Shown here: in pieces, positions 1-8,960 of the stretch | How the letters are laid out: every line of letters starts with the position of its first letter | How positions within the stretch are numbered: the first letter of the stretch is position 1 | NCBI GenBank assembly: GCA_005191425.1 | Contig: SUPR01000009.1 | Span: 1-53,501, forward strand | Source: Candidatus Helarchaeota ASGARD archaeon Hel_GB_B | GTDB taxonomy: Archaea > Asgardarchaeota > Lokiarchaeia > Helarchaeales > HEL-GB-B | Reading direction: 5' to 3' | Length of the DNA stretch: 53,501 nt | The notes under the pieces: model-generated | Seen by the model: only the letters and a program-made list of their open reading frames with translations | The model's database searches: none | What the model was told of the DNA's origin: nothing | Translations under genes and position numbers: made by a program

Positions 1-58
1 TAAAGAAATAATAAATGCTTTAAAATAATTTTTTTTCTATCTTTTTAGGGGATTATTA

Positions 59-67
59 CTTATAAAG
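59..67 (+). promoter_or_regulatory. Probable TATA box for the sugar operon
   Basis: The sequence cttataaag lies about 40 bases before the ATG of the first gene. An archaeal TATA box places the transcription start roughly 25 bases downstream, giving a leader of about 15-20 bases. This rests on motif and position only. Confidence 0.4.
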
Positions 68-106
68 AATAATGCGAATTTATTTATTTGAAATTAAAAT
101 AGATTT

Positions 107-1312
107 ATGATAAAAATGAAAGATACAGCTGATTTTGCAAAACATGTACATTTTCAGCCTAGTATTGGTGAAGATGAAATTAATGCAGTTAGAGAGGTAC
201 TAAAAGAAGGTCGTTTAACTTTAATTTCTAGTGAAAAAATAAGTGAGTTTGAAACGAGATTTGCAAAATATATTGGAGTTAAGCATGCTATTGCAGTTAA
301 TTCAGGGACAGCTGCGTTGCATGTTGCATTAGCCAGTTTAGAAATAGGAGCAGGAGATGAAGTTATAGTTCCACCATTTACTTTTGTAGCAACAGCGACA
401 GCTGTCTTACACCAGAATGCTATTCCAATTTTCGTGGACATAGACCCAGAAACATATTGTATAGACCCTAATGCTATTGAAAAAGCTATTACACCTAATA
501 CAAAAGCAATTATTCCTGTTCATTTATTTGGACATCCAGCAGATATGGAGTCAATTTTGAAAATAGGTAGAGAAAATAATATCCCGATTATTGAAGATGC
601 ATGTCAAGCACATGGGGCTAAATATAAAAATAAAAAAGTGGGAAGTATTGGAGATTTAGGATGTTTTAGCTTTTTTGAATCAAAAAATATGATGACTGGA
701 GAAGGTGGGATAATTACAACAAATGATGATGAACTTGCAGAAAAATGCAGATTAATACGACACCATGGTGAACCTTATTGGTATCAATATGTTAGGTTAG
801 GTTATAACTATCGTATGACTGCCATTCAAGCTGCTATCGGATTAATTCAATTAAAAAAATTAGATAATATGAATAAAAGACGAATAGAGAATGCAAAATA
901 TTATAATGAAAATTTTAGTGGTTTACCTGGACTTGAATTACCTAAATCAAGAAAAGATGTAAAACATGTTTATCATTTATACGCTCCATTAATTAGACCT
1001 GAGGAATTAGGAATTAATAGAGAAAAGTTTCTGGGTAAAATAAATGAGAAAGAAGTGATAACCAAGTTAATTTATCCTCGACCACTATATAAATCTCCGT
1101 TATTCCAAGATTTAATGGGTTATGGTCCTAAAAAATGTCCATTTACATGCCCTTACTATAAGAAAAAAGTTTCGTATAAGATACATTTACCAATTGTGGA
1201 AGATATATGTAATCGTGTTATTGGACTGCCTACAATTCCTTCGTTATCAACAGAGCAGCTCGACCAAATAGTAAGTACAATTAAGAATGCAATAGGAGAA
1301 TTAAAAAAATGA
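107..1312 (+). CDS. DegT/DnrJ/EryC1/StrS family PLP-dependent aminotransferase
   Basis: This 401-residue protein belongs to the sugar aminotransferase family that moves an amino group from glutamate or glutamine to a keto-sugar, usually nucleotide-linked. The fold-type I pattern is complete: NSGTAALH near residues 65-72, EDACQAHG near 163-170 (PLP-binding Asp), and FFESKN near 189-194, where K193 is the predicted Schiff-base lysine. Length is normal for the family. The stop overlaps the next start (ATGA), so it is translationally coupled to a Gfo/Idh/MocA dehydrogenase. Such pairs occur in amino-sugar synthesis, where the dehydrogenase makes the keto group that the aminotransferase uses. The exact sugar cannot be read from the sequence. 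Confidence 0.9.
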   Translation: MIKMKDTADFAKHVHFQPSIGEDEINAVREVLKEGRLTLISSEKISEFETRFAKYIGVKHAIAVNSGTAALHVALASLEIGAGDEVIVPPFTFVATATAVLHQNAIPIFVDIDPETYCIDPNAIEKAITPNTKAIIPVHLFGHPADMESILKIGRENNIPIIEDACQAHGAKYKNKKVGSIGDLGCFSFFESKNMMTGEGGIITTNDDELAEKCRLIRHHGEPYWYQYVRLGYNYRMTAIQAAIGLIQLKKLDNMNKRRIENAKYYNENFSGLPGLELPKSRKDVKHVYHLYAPLIRPEELGINREKFLGKINEKEVITKLIYPRPLYKSPLFQDLMGYGPKKCPFTCPYYKKKVSYKIHLPIVEDICNRVIGLPTIPSLSTEQLDQIVSTIKNAIGELKK

Positions 1313-2316
1313 ATAAAGAAATTGTTAATTTTGGTTTAATTGGTATAGGTCATATAGGACAAGTACACGCACAATGTATTAAAGAATTGACTAATAGCCA
1401 GCTTGTAGCTGCGTATCATCCAAATTCTAAAAAATTAGACCAATTCTCCAAAAAGTTTCAAATTAATAATAAATATACCGATTTAAATGATTTACTAAAT
1501 GATGATAATATTGATGTAATCGATATTTGTACACCAACTCATACTCATTTTGAATTTATAGAAAAAAGTATTAAATCTAATAAAAAAGTATTAGTAGAGA
1601 AACCAATAACCCGCACTTTGGAAGAATTTGATAAATTAATGAAAATAATTAATAATAAAAAAGATAAATTAATGGTAGCACAATATTGTAGGTTTATCCC
1701 AGAATATCAGATGGCAAAAAAGATTGTAATGAATGGAGATATTGGAATTCCTGTTCAAGTAAGTGCATATCGACATGTCAATGCACCTACTTATAAAGAT
1801 TGGTTTTTTGACGAAAATTTAAGCGGAGGGATTATATTAGACCTAATGATCCATGATATCGATGCAACGATTTGGATATTAGATGACGAAATAGAGTCAG
1901 TTTTTGCAGTTGCTAACAATTTTTTACTTGAAAAATATGATACGCCAGATAGTGCGACGGTCATTATCAAATTTAAAAGAGGTACCATAGCAGCAATAAA
2001 TGGGACTTGGATTTTACCAAAAGAATTTTACACTTCATGCAATATAGATACATTATTACATATATTTGGGACTAAAGGTGTAATAGAAATTAATGATAGG
2101 ACAAATATGTTTATGAAGGTATTTGTTTCAGGACAAGGTTTTAAATTACAAGAGAGCGACCCTTTAAAAACATATAAATCGGAGATAAATTATTTTTCCG
2201 AATGTATATTAAGAAATAGGCCATTTAATATAGATTTTAATACAATAAGAGCGTCTCTTGATGTTTGTTTAAAGGCGTTAGAGTCATATAAATTAGGTAC
2301 AATAATTAAATATTGA
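1309..2316 (+). CDS. Gfo/Idh/MocA family NAD(P)-dependent oxidoreductase
   Basis: This 335-residue protein has the N-terminal Rossmann fingerprint GLIGIGHIG (residues 9-17) and the family motif EKP (97-99), which contributes to cofactor and substrate binding. The C-terminal half has the alpha/beta substrate domain typical of inositol, glucose-fructose and UDP-amino-sugar dehydrogenases. The start overlaps the stop of the aminotransferase by four bases, with GGAGA as a ribosome site just upstream. It probably oxidises a sugar or cyclitol hydroxyl to supply the aminotransferase. Substrate is unknown. A broken transporter gene starts 9 bases after its stop. Confidence 0.9.
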   Translation: MNKEIVNFGLIGIGHIGQVHAQCIKELTNSQLVAAYHPNSKKLDQFSKKFQINNKYTDLNDLLNDDNIDVIDICTPTHTHFEFIEKSIKSNKKVLVEKPITRTLEEFDKLMKIINNKKDKLMVAQYCRFIPEYQMAKKIVMNGDIGIPVQVSAYRHVNAPTYKDWFFDENLSGGIILDLMIHDIDATIWILDDEIESVFAVANNFLLEKYDTPDSATVIIKFKRGTIAAINGTWILPKEFYTSCNIDTLLHIFGTKGVIEINDRTNMFMKVFVSGQGFKLQESDPLKTYKSEINYFSECILRNRPFNIDFNTIRASLDVCLKALESYKLGTIIKY

Positions 2317-2325
2317 GGACGTATT

Positions 2326-3624
2326 TTGAGCAAATTAGAATTTATTATTAATAAACGAGTAATTTCAGTCCTTATTTTCTTTTTAATATTAATTTATAGT
2401 TGTAGTTTAGGTCTCTTTGCAGCAGCTTATAATAATTTACAAGCTGAATTCTTGAAACCTTAGTCAGAGTTATTTTTGTTTGATTCACTTTTTCTTTTTA
2501 TTGGGGCTCTTGCAATGTTATTTTTTGGTTATTATGCAGATAAAACTACTCGTAAATGGTTAGTAGTGATTGGGGGCATTATTTAGAGTATATTTTCAAT
2601 ATTGATTTATTTTTCTAAATATTACATCGAAGTATTAATTTTTAGAGCTCTTTCAGCGATAGGAATAGGATCGATATTACCAGTAGGATTTTCAATTATT
2701 CCAGATTATACACATGGAAAAAAGCGCTCAGAGGTTTTTGGATATTTCAGTTTTGCAATTGCATTAGGGACAGTATTAGGTACCGGATTTTCAGCTTTAA
2801 CACTAGAGGATTTTGGATGGCGATTTTCTTTTTTAATTTTCGGTTCAATTATGCTCTTTATTTTACCGATTGTTGCAGTGATTAAAGAGCCAATGAGGGG
2901 GCAGACGGAGGTATTAGAACTTGAAGGAGCAGAATATTCTTATAAAATTAAAATACAAGATTTAAAATATATCTGGAAGAGAAAAACTAATGCTTATTTA
3001 ATTCTTAATGGTCTATATGTCATTCCAGCAGGTATGATGGTCTATGGTGCTATTGCATTTTTACAAAATGAGAGATATATGGCAGTCCAAGACGCATATT
3101 TAGCCTTTCTTTTTATTGGTTTAGGGTTTCTCTTAGGACTTTTAATTTTTGGCTATTTAGGTGATGTTTGGTTTAAAAAGAATATTAGAGGGAGGTTATA
3201 TACTTGTATAATTTGTAATTTTATTAGTTTACCTTTGATATTAATATGAATAATTGTCCCATTTCATGGAATAACCGACCTAAAATCATTATTTTTCATT
3301 ATAGGTATTTGTGTTGGCTTAATTATTAATTCTGGAATTGGTACAAACTGGTATTCGTTGCTTGTAGATATAAATTTGCCGGAAAATAGAGGGTCTATGT
3401 TATCGATGGCTACTATAGTAGATTCAATCTTTAAATCAATTGAACCTATTTTATGCGGTTTCCTTGCTGATTTGTTTAATTTTCAATTTGCATTTATAAT
3501 TGCGATAATTATTTGGACTATCAGTGGGATTTTTTGGTTTCCACCAATTAAATACATAGCTCATGATATAACAGAGGTCAAAGAAATTATCAAAAAACGA
3601 GTACAAAAAAGTTCCAAAAAATAG
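2326..3624 (+). pseudogene. MFS transporter interrupted by three in-frame stop codons
   Basis: A single reading frame from the TTG at 2326 (GAGG ribosome site at 2315-2318) to the TAG ending at 3624 encodes a twelve-helix major facilitator protein of about 432 residues. It is cut by TAG at 2461, TAG at 2584 and TGA at 3247. No frameshift is needed: hydrophobic segments and MFS features such as GYYADKTTRK and FRALSAIGIGS continue in register across each stop. At 2584 (GGII-stop-SIF) and 3247 (ILI-stop-IIV) the lost residue is plausibly Trp (TGG), so single G-to-A changes would explain them. It is the third gene of the aminotransferase/dehydrogenase operon and probably once carried the sugar or product. 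TGA ends both upstream genes and TAG ends this frame, so readthrough or recoding is less likely than recent decay. Confidence 0.8.
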
Positions 3625-3647
3625 GTAAAAATAAACTTGGTTTAAAC

Positions 3648-5333
3648 TTAGTCCCATTCACCTTTTTCTCTAGCATCACGAATATATTTATCTACATTTT
3701 CTAATAATGTTTTATAATCGGTTTTTTGTACTCTATTTAGTGGTATTTCGTCTATGAAAATAATTAATGATGGTCTTTTATAAGCGGCGATATTTTTTGT
3801 ATATTCCATGATTTTTTCTTTAGAGATTTTTTTCCCCTTTTTTAATTGAACAAACGCTACTGCAGCCTCAGTGTATATTTTATGTTTAGCACCGACAATT
3901 GCTACTTTCTCAACTTCAGGTATCTCTTCTAGAAATGCTTCAATTTCTGGTGGATATATTTGATATCCACGAGTTTTTATAACGAATTTACTACGTCCTA
4001 CTAAATGCAGCCCTTTTTCGTCTTTAAAACCCAAATCGCCCGTATAGAGAATACCATCTTTAGAGATAGTCTTTTTCGTAGCTTCATCATTATCAAAATA
4101 TCCTTTAAATACTTGAGGCCCGGAATAACAAATTTCACCAATTTCACCATCAGGTAGTTGACTGCCAGCCATTCCATCGGATTTCATTGGTTTTCTTATG
4201 GATAACGGACATATAGGGAAATCATGACCAAGAGAATTTAAAATATCATTAACTGAACCTTCTAAAGGTGTATATGAACAAAATCCACTAATTTCTGTTA
4301 GACCTAGGCCGCTACCAAATCGAGGTGCCATTTTTGCCAATTTTTCTAGAAATGGTCTGGATACCGATTGACCACCATAAATTGCAAATGATAACGAAGA
4401 AAGATCATAATTATTATAATTATCTAACATCCACTCCATTTCAAACATTGCAGGAATTTGTCCTAAGATAGTAACTTTATAATCTTCAATAGCTTGTAAT
4501 GATTTTTCAGCATTAAAAAGATGTAATATAACAGCAGTACCGCCAATAAAAAATGTAGTCATAAGCTGCTCAGTTTGACAGCCTACATGGCTTGGTGGTA
4601 AATTTATTAACATCCTATCATTGCTTCTAAAATCGAAACCTCGAGATAAACATAAATTTTGGGCTATAATACTTTTATTTGTTAGCATTGCAGGCTTCGG
4701 CATTCCAGTAGTGCCAGTAGTGTAAATTATTAAAATAGGGTCATCTTCAGTTAAAGTTAATTTACGTTCGGCAAGTATTTTCTTTTTTTCACTTGATTCA
4801 TTAATATTAAAATATTTGGAAGCCATAGATTTGGCATCAGAAATGAAATCGAAAATGGAAATCGTATTTTTATTACAGTTTTCAGGTAAACTAAATTGAA
4901 TGAAATTATTAAGAAATTTACACTCCTTTTGCACTAATTTTGCATATTTAGCAAATGGAGCATGCGCTGTATCTCCAAGATGGACATACATTTTAGCTTT
5001 TGTTTTTAATAAATTAATTGAAGTGATAATTTCCGCGGGTTTTAGACGTAAATCTAATGGACAAAATATTGCGCCGATTTTGAAACATGCATATTCTAAA
5101 AAAATATGCTCAAGTAATAGAGGAAGGGAACTTATTATTATATCTCCTTTTTTTATATTTAAATCCATTAATTTTAATGCAAAGGAATCAATCGCATTTA
5201 AAAATTCCGACCAAGAAACTTTTTTTCCTTCTTCGGCATCAATAATTGCAATATCTTCTTTTTTTTCTTGAGCATATTTTTCTATATAATCGCATAGAAA
5301 ATGCGAAATTTGATTGAATTCTTTCCATGACAT
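3648..5333 (-). CDS. Class I adenylate-forming acyl-CoA ligase (AMP-binding)
   Basis: This 561-residue enzyme activates a carboxylic acid with ATP to an acyl-adenylate and then to a CoA thioester. The P-loop-like motif YTTGTTGMPK is at residues 204-213, followed by the YTGDLG motif and the hinge region GRSKFVIKTRGYQI. Near the C-terminus, NRVQKTDYK places the predicted catalytic lysine at about residue 537. Overall it looks like medium/long-chain or aryl-acid ligases; specificity cannot be told. It lies 36 bases downstream of the ceramidase-like gene on the same strand, so it may activate the fatty acid that enzyme releases. It ends 23 bases from the oppositely oriented broken MFS gene. Confidence 0.9.
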   Translation of the reverse strand: MSWKEFNQISHFLCDYIEKYAQEKKEDIAIIDAEEGKKVSWSEFLNAIDSFALKLMDLNIKKGDIIISSLPLLLEHIFLEYACFKIGAIFCPLDLRLKPAEIITSINLLKTKAKMYVHLGDTAHAPFAKYAKLVQKECKFLNNFIQFSLPENCNKNTISIFDFISDAKSMASKYFNINESSEKKKILAERKLTLTEDDPILIIYTTGTTGMPKPAMLTNKSIIAQNLCLSRGFDFRSNDRMLINLPPSHVGCQTEQLMTTFFIGGTAVILHLFNAEKSLQAIEDYKVTILGQIPAMFEMEWMLDNYNNYDLSSLSFAIYGGQSVSRPFLEKLAKMAPRFGSGLGLTEISGFCSYTPLEGSVNDILNSLGHDFPICPLSIRKPMKSDGMAGSQLPDGEIGEICYSGPQVFKGYFDNDEATKKTISKDGILYTGDLGFKDEKGLHLVGRSKFVIKTRGYQIYPPEIEAFLEEIPEVEKVAIVGAKHKIYTEAAVAFVQLKKGKKISKEKIMEYTKNIAAYKRPSLIIFIDEIPLNRVQKTDYKTLLENVDKYIRDAREKGEWD

Positions 5334-5369
5334 TTTTAATTCCTTATTATTTGAATTTTAACTAAAAAA

Positions 5370-6770
5370 TTAATAATGATATTGATTGATACTTCTTTTT
5401 ATTTCATTATAAAGTTTTAATACTTCTATTTCAGTATATATACCACTTAAAGGTAGAAATGTGGGAAGTCCTTCATATCCACCTTTAGTATATTCATCTA
5501 TAGGAAATAAATATCCAACCCAATCATTACTATTTTGGAATATAAATTGATTCTCAAATCCACTTGGAGTAATATCAAAAATTTTCTTTCCAATATTTTC
5601 AAAAACTTCACTTGGGACTCCAGTAATAAACAAGATACCTTTATTAGTCTTGATTTGAAAAACCTGGATAATTGAATATGCATTAATTTTTAACCCTTTT
5701 CTTTTTAAAGCTATACTTGGGAAATTCGGTGTAGGTTTAGCCAATAATATAGGAAGAAAAACATATTTTTTAATTAAATAAAGTAATCTGTTCTGAAAAA
5801 GATTTAAATTAAAGTATTTATTATAATCTTTAACTGGAATTGAAAAAATCTTTTCATATACTTTAATTTCACAATTTTCTATATATTCGGAATCTTTAAT
5901 TGAATTAGCCAATTTTAAAGCTTTTTCGCCTAAAAAATACCCAATACGAATAGTGTCTTTATAAGTTCCCTTCTGTTCATAGAGTATAGAATAATCCTTT
6001 TTTAAATTATCGAAATCATTACCACAAGTAGTTATTGGATTTATATCTCCAGATGGGCCATTAAAATAAACAGCATTTACTTCATTATTTGTTAACTCTT
6101 CTATTCTATAAATTAACCTTCCAATATAATCTGCCGAAATTTTAAAATTTTCATTTGATAAGGTGGTCCCATGACATGCATAATTGACAATAAAACCTAA
6201 TAATTTTTTATTGTTTAAACTTTTAAATGCAATTATTCCAAGATGAAATTTCGATCTTCTTTCAGGGTGTCTTCTATTTATAATTATATCTTCCTCAATT
6301 TTTTCTTTTTTCCATGCTAATTTACATGGCTTTAAGTTATTTATTAGAAATCCCACTAATTTTTCAATTTTCATTGCAATTTCTACTAAATATTTATCAT
6401 GGGGTATTCCAAATAAAATACCTTTAATCATTGCAATTATTCCCCCAGGATAGGCGAATTCGCCGTTTAAATCTGGTGCAGCATGCGTATGTGTTGCGTG
6501 TATTAATATTTGACCTTTTGGAATTCTATATTTTTTAAAGATTTTTTCTTTTACATAATCTGTGTAGACCATAGGCAATTTTAATAAATCTGTAGAGATA
6601 AAAAGTATTCTTTTTTTCAAGTTTTTTAAGTAATCAACTTCTATTAATACAGCATGAGCATATAAGTCGTCAAGTTTACCATCACACTTCTTTTTTCTGG
6701 TATAGCCTGATAAAGGAATCCCGATATAATTTTTAGGAGTAATTTTAACCTTACCAAATGCGACTCTCAT
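5370..6770 (-). CDS. Neutral/alkaline ceramidase-like hydrolase
   Basis: The 466-residue protein matches the N-terminal catalytic domain of neutral ceramidases, zinc amidases that split N-acyl sphingoid lipids. Visible family motifs are the N-terminal GKVKITP and PLSGYTRKK, the HATHTHAAPD metal-ligand segment, NYACHGTTL, and NGPSGDINP containing the predicted nucleophilic serine. It is shorter than full ceramidases of roughly 650-750 residues and lacks their C-terminal Ig-like part. No signal peptide is visible, so it is probably cytoplasmic. Archaea do not make typical ceramides, so the natural substrate may be another N-acyl amide. It is followed by an acyl-CoA ligase, which fits release and activation of an acyl chain. 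Confidence 0.8.
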   Translation of the reverse strand: MRVAFGKVKITPKNYIGIPLSGYTRKKKCDGKLDDLYAHAVLIEVDYLKNLKKRILFISTDLLKLPMVYTDYVKEKIFKKYRIPKGQILIHATHTHAAPDLNGEFAYPGGIIAMIKGILFGIPHDKYLVEIAMKIEKLVGFLINNLKPCKLAWKKEKIEEDIIINRRHPERRSKFHLGIIAFKSLNNKKLLGFIVNYACHGTTLSNENFKISADYIGRLIYRIEELTNNEVNAVYFNGPSGDINPITTCGNDFDNLKKDYSILYEQKGTYKDTIRIGYFLGEKALKLANSIKDSEYIENCEIKVYEKIFSIPVKDYNKYFNLNLFQNRLLYLIKKYVFLPILLAKPTPNFPSIALKRKGLKINAYSIIQVFQIKTNKGILFITGVPSEVFENIGKKIFDITPSGFENQFIFQNSNDWVGYLFPIDEYTKGGYEGLPTFLPLSGIYTEIEVLKLYNEIKRSINQYHY

Positions 6771-7034
6771 CTTAATTTTTCTCCATATTTAAAACGATAT
6801 TGTCCTTAATACCCTTTTTTAAATTAATCTGAAAAATACAAATCATTTATTAAATAATGAATCATAAAATTTTATAATATAATCGGAAATTCTAATTAGA
6901 CAGATTTTTAGATTATGGGAGAATTACTATTTAAGATTTTAATTAGAATAGTTTTCAATAATTTGAATAAATGTTTAATTATATTTGTTTAATTATTTTT
7001 GTATTTTTTTATTAAAATAAAAATAAAATAAAAA

Positions 7035-8519
7035 TTAAAGAGTTATGGATTTTATTAATTCATCAATCGTATCTAAAGTTTCGATTTGTTCAATTAAATT
7101 GAGTGCCTTATCCATTTTATTTTTGTCAATGCCAATATACTTACTTTCTTGATTAAATTTCTTAATTATTTGTTCTTTGTTGAGGTTTCCAGGGCATCCT
7201 TTAGCAATATTAGTTGATGCTCGGTATTTTGTTCCATCATTCATTTTAATTATAACACTTGACCCAAATTCCCATTTAAAATCTCCTTTTAATGCTTGAG
7301 TCATTAACGAATTTACTTTGTCTACTGAAATATCTGAAAGTTTGAACCCTTCAGGTAAAAACGATTGAAATATTTTCAAAGTCATGCCAGCGTCAGTTTT
7401 TATTTTAACCTTTTTTGCAAGGTTATGTATTTCTGGATCAAAAATTCTATCGTCAGTAAATTGTCTGGGAGTTAATTCTTTATCAATTAATGCAGCTGCA
7501 ATATTATAGGGCACATTAAAATTTAAAATTACATAAGATGCATCAGGCTTCTTTAACCCTTCTAATGTAGAATCTGGCCTGTCAGACATGTCCATACTAA
7601 CAGTCCCCAAGCCAGGTAATTTTACGTTAATTGATTTTATTGATTTAGTATCAATGTCTGGGTGCTCTGACAAAATTTTAAACACGCAATCAAGAGGTGC
7701 ATCTAAATAAGCACAACCTGGATACAATTTGAAGGATAAAGTATTAGTCATCCAGAGGTCATAATCTAAAGTAAATTCAATCCTGTCTGGAGAAGGCATA
7801 TCAGCCATCATATGGACAAAACCATCTTGAGGTTCAAATATATTATGAGAACCCGTAAGTCCACTTGCAGCCAATTGACAAGCAATAACCCCGTTTTGTG
7901 CAGGTAAGGCTGATGTTAGCACTTTACTATGAGGTCCAAAAAATCCCCTTAATATTGGATATTGGGGAAGATATGCAGCTATACCAATGGCATTCGTCAT
8001 TTTTTCAAGATCTAAGCCCATTAATTTTGACCCGATTATGGCTGCTGATATGGGATGTACCAGAGGATCCATTGTCTGTCCAGTAGTAACACTTGGAAAT
8101 AAGCTTAAACCTATTTTACAATTAATTTCATTGCCAAGTACCATTCCTAAAATTAAATCTTTCCCAGATAATTTATATGCTTCAGTAAAAGCTAAACTAA
8201 CAGGACCTACCATACATCCACAGTGCATTGGTATACCATAATCTTCATAATCTAGTGCTTGAGCGTAAATTGAATTTATAAGCACTGCTTTATCAATACT
8301 AACCTTTTTTTTAGATGTAATAATTGTTGATTTTGGATTACCCCCACTATTCGCAAAAGCATTATAGGCGATTTTTCCTGGTTTTGTAGTAGTACCTGCA
8401 AATATCGTTGCAATTATATTCATTAACTGCATTTTTGCAATTTTTAATGTTTTTTCAGGTATACGATTAAAATTTAAATCAAAAGCATATTTAGCAATTT
8501 TTTCAGTTAAAGTAGCCAT
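7035..8519 (-). CDS. MmgE/PrpD family protein
   Basis: This 494-residue protein belongs to the MmgE/PrpD fold, which includes 2-methylcitrate dehydratase, cis-aconitate decarboxylase and several enzymes of unknown substrate. Recognisable parts are the helical N-terminal domain with the DYEDYG and HCGCMVGPVSLA segments, the HPISAAI segment, the FKLYPGCAYLDAPLD region near the middle, and the smaller C-terminal alpha/beta domain. Length is normal. It begins three bases after the SCP2-like gene, so the two are co-transcribed, downstream of an acyl-CoA ligase. This suggests action on an acid or acyl intermediate, but there is no methylcitrate synthase or lyase beside it, so I do not call it prpD. 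Confidence 0.8.
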   Translation of the reverse strand: MATLTEKIAKYAFDLNFNRIPEKTLKIAKMQLMNIIATIFAGTTTKPGKIAYNAFANSGGNPKSTIITSKKKVSIDKAVLINSIYAQALDYEDYGIPMHCGCMVGPVSLAFTEAYKLSGKDLILGMVLGNEINCKIGLSLFPSVTTGQTMDPLVHPISAAIIGSKLMGLDLEKMTNAIGIAAYLPQYPILRGFFGPHSKVLTSALPAQNGVIACQLAASGLTGSHNIFEPQDGFVHMMADMPSPDRIEFTLDYDLWMTNTLSFKLYPGCAYLDAPLDCVFKILSEHPDIDTKSIKSINVKLPGLGTVSMDMSDRPDSTLEGLKKPDASYVILNFNVPYNIAAALIDKELTPRQFTDDRIFDPEIHNLAKKVKIKTDAGMTLKIFQSFLPEGFKLSDISVDKVNSLMTQALKGDFKWEFGSSVIIKMNDGTKYRASTNIAKGCPGNLNKEQIIKKFNQESKYIGIDKNKMDKALNLIEQIETLDTIDELIKSITL

Positions 8520-8522
8520 AAA

Positions 8523-8879
8523 TTACATCCCCAATATCATACCAATAACTAATGCATTTAAAAGATTGTTTTTAACTCCTTTTATTTTAATAGCACCATT
8601 TATCCATGAACTTGCAAAAGACCTACCTTCTATTAATTCCAGAAAGGCACTTTCTTTTCCAGATAATTCTAAAGTAATAGGCTCGACTCTACCATCATAC
8701 ATTTTAACTTTTAAGTTTCTAATTTCCATTGTCAGTCCATTACCATCAATAATATCAAAATAAACATTCGAATTTGCTAATGGTAATATTGATCCAATTA
8801 AAGGGCCTGCTAATCCAGCGAAATTACTTACCTTCTTAGCCACCTTTTCAAATTTAACTTTTAAACTCAAGATAACCAC
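8523..8879 (-). CDS. SCP2 sterol-carrier-like lipid-binding protein
   Basis: This small protein of 118 residues resembles the SCP2 fold: a beta-rich first half, then the LELSGKESAFLELIEGR helix and the INGAIKIKGVKNNLLNAL segment, which matches the usual GkIkikGd end of SCP2 domains. SCP2 proteins bind acyl-CoA and other hydrophobic ligands. It sits between an acyl-CoA ligase (81 bases upstream) and the MmgE/PrpD gene (3 bases downstream), which suggests it carries or presents the acyl substrate for this pathway. Identification rests on the C-terminal pattern. Confidence 0.6.
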   Translation of the reverse strand: MVILSLKVKFEKVAKKVSNFAGLAGPLIGSILPLANSNVYFDIIDGNGLTMEIRNLKVKMYDGRVEPITLELSGKESAFLELIEGRSFASSWINGAIKIKGVKNNLLNALVIGMILGM

Positions 8880-8960
8880 TTTTAAGGAGTTTTATCATTA
8901 TAAAAATAAATAGGACTAAATAGATATAAAAATTACTTCCTTGATCAATAATAAATCAAA

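Noticed and set aside
2326..3624. Pyrrolysine or general stop-codon recoding
   Set aside because: Both TAG and TGA occur in this frame, both are used as normal stops in this operon, and the intact genes in the window have no internal stops. Decay explains it better, though it is listed as a test.
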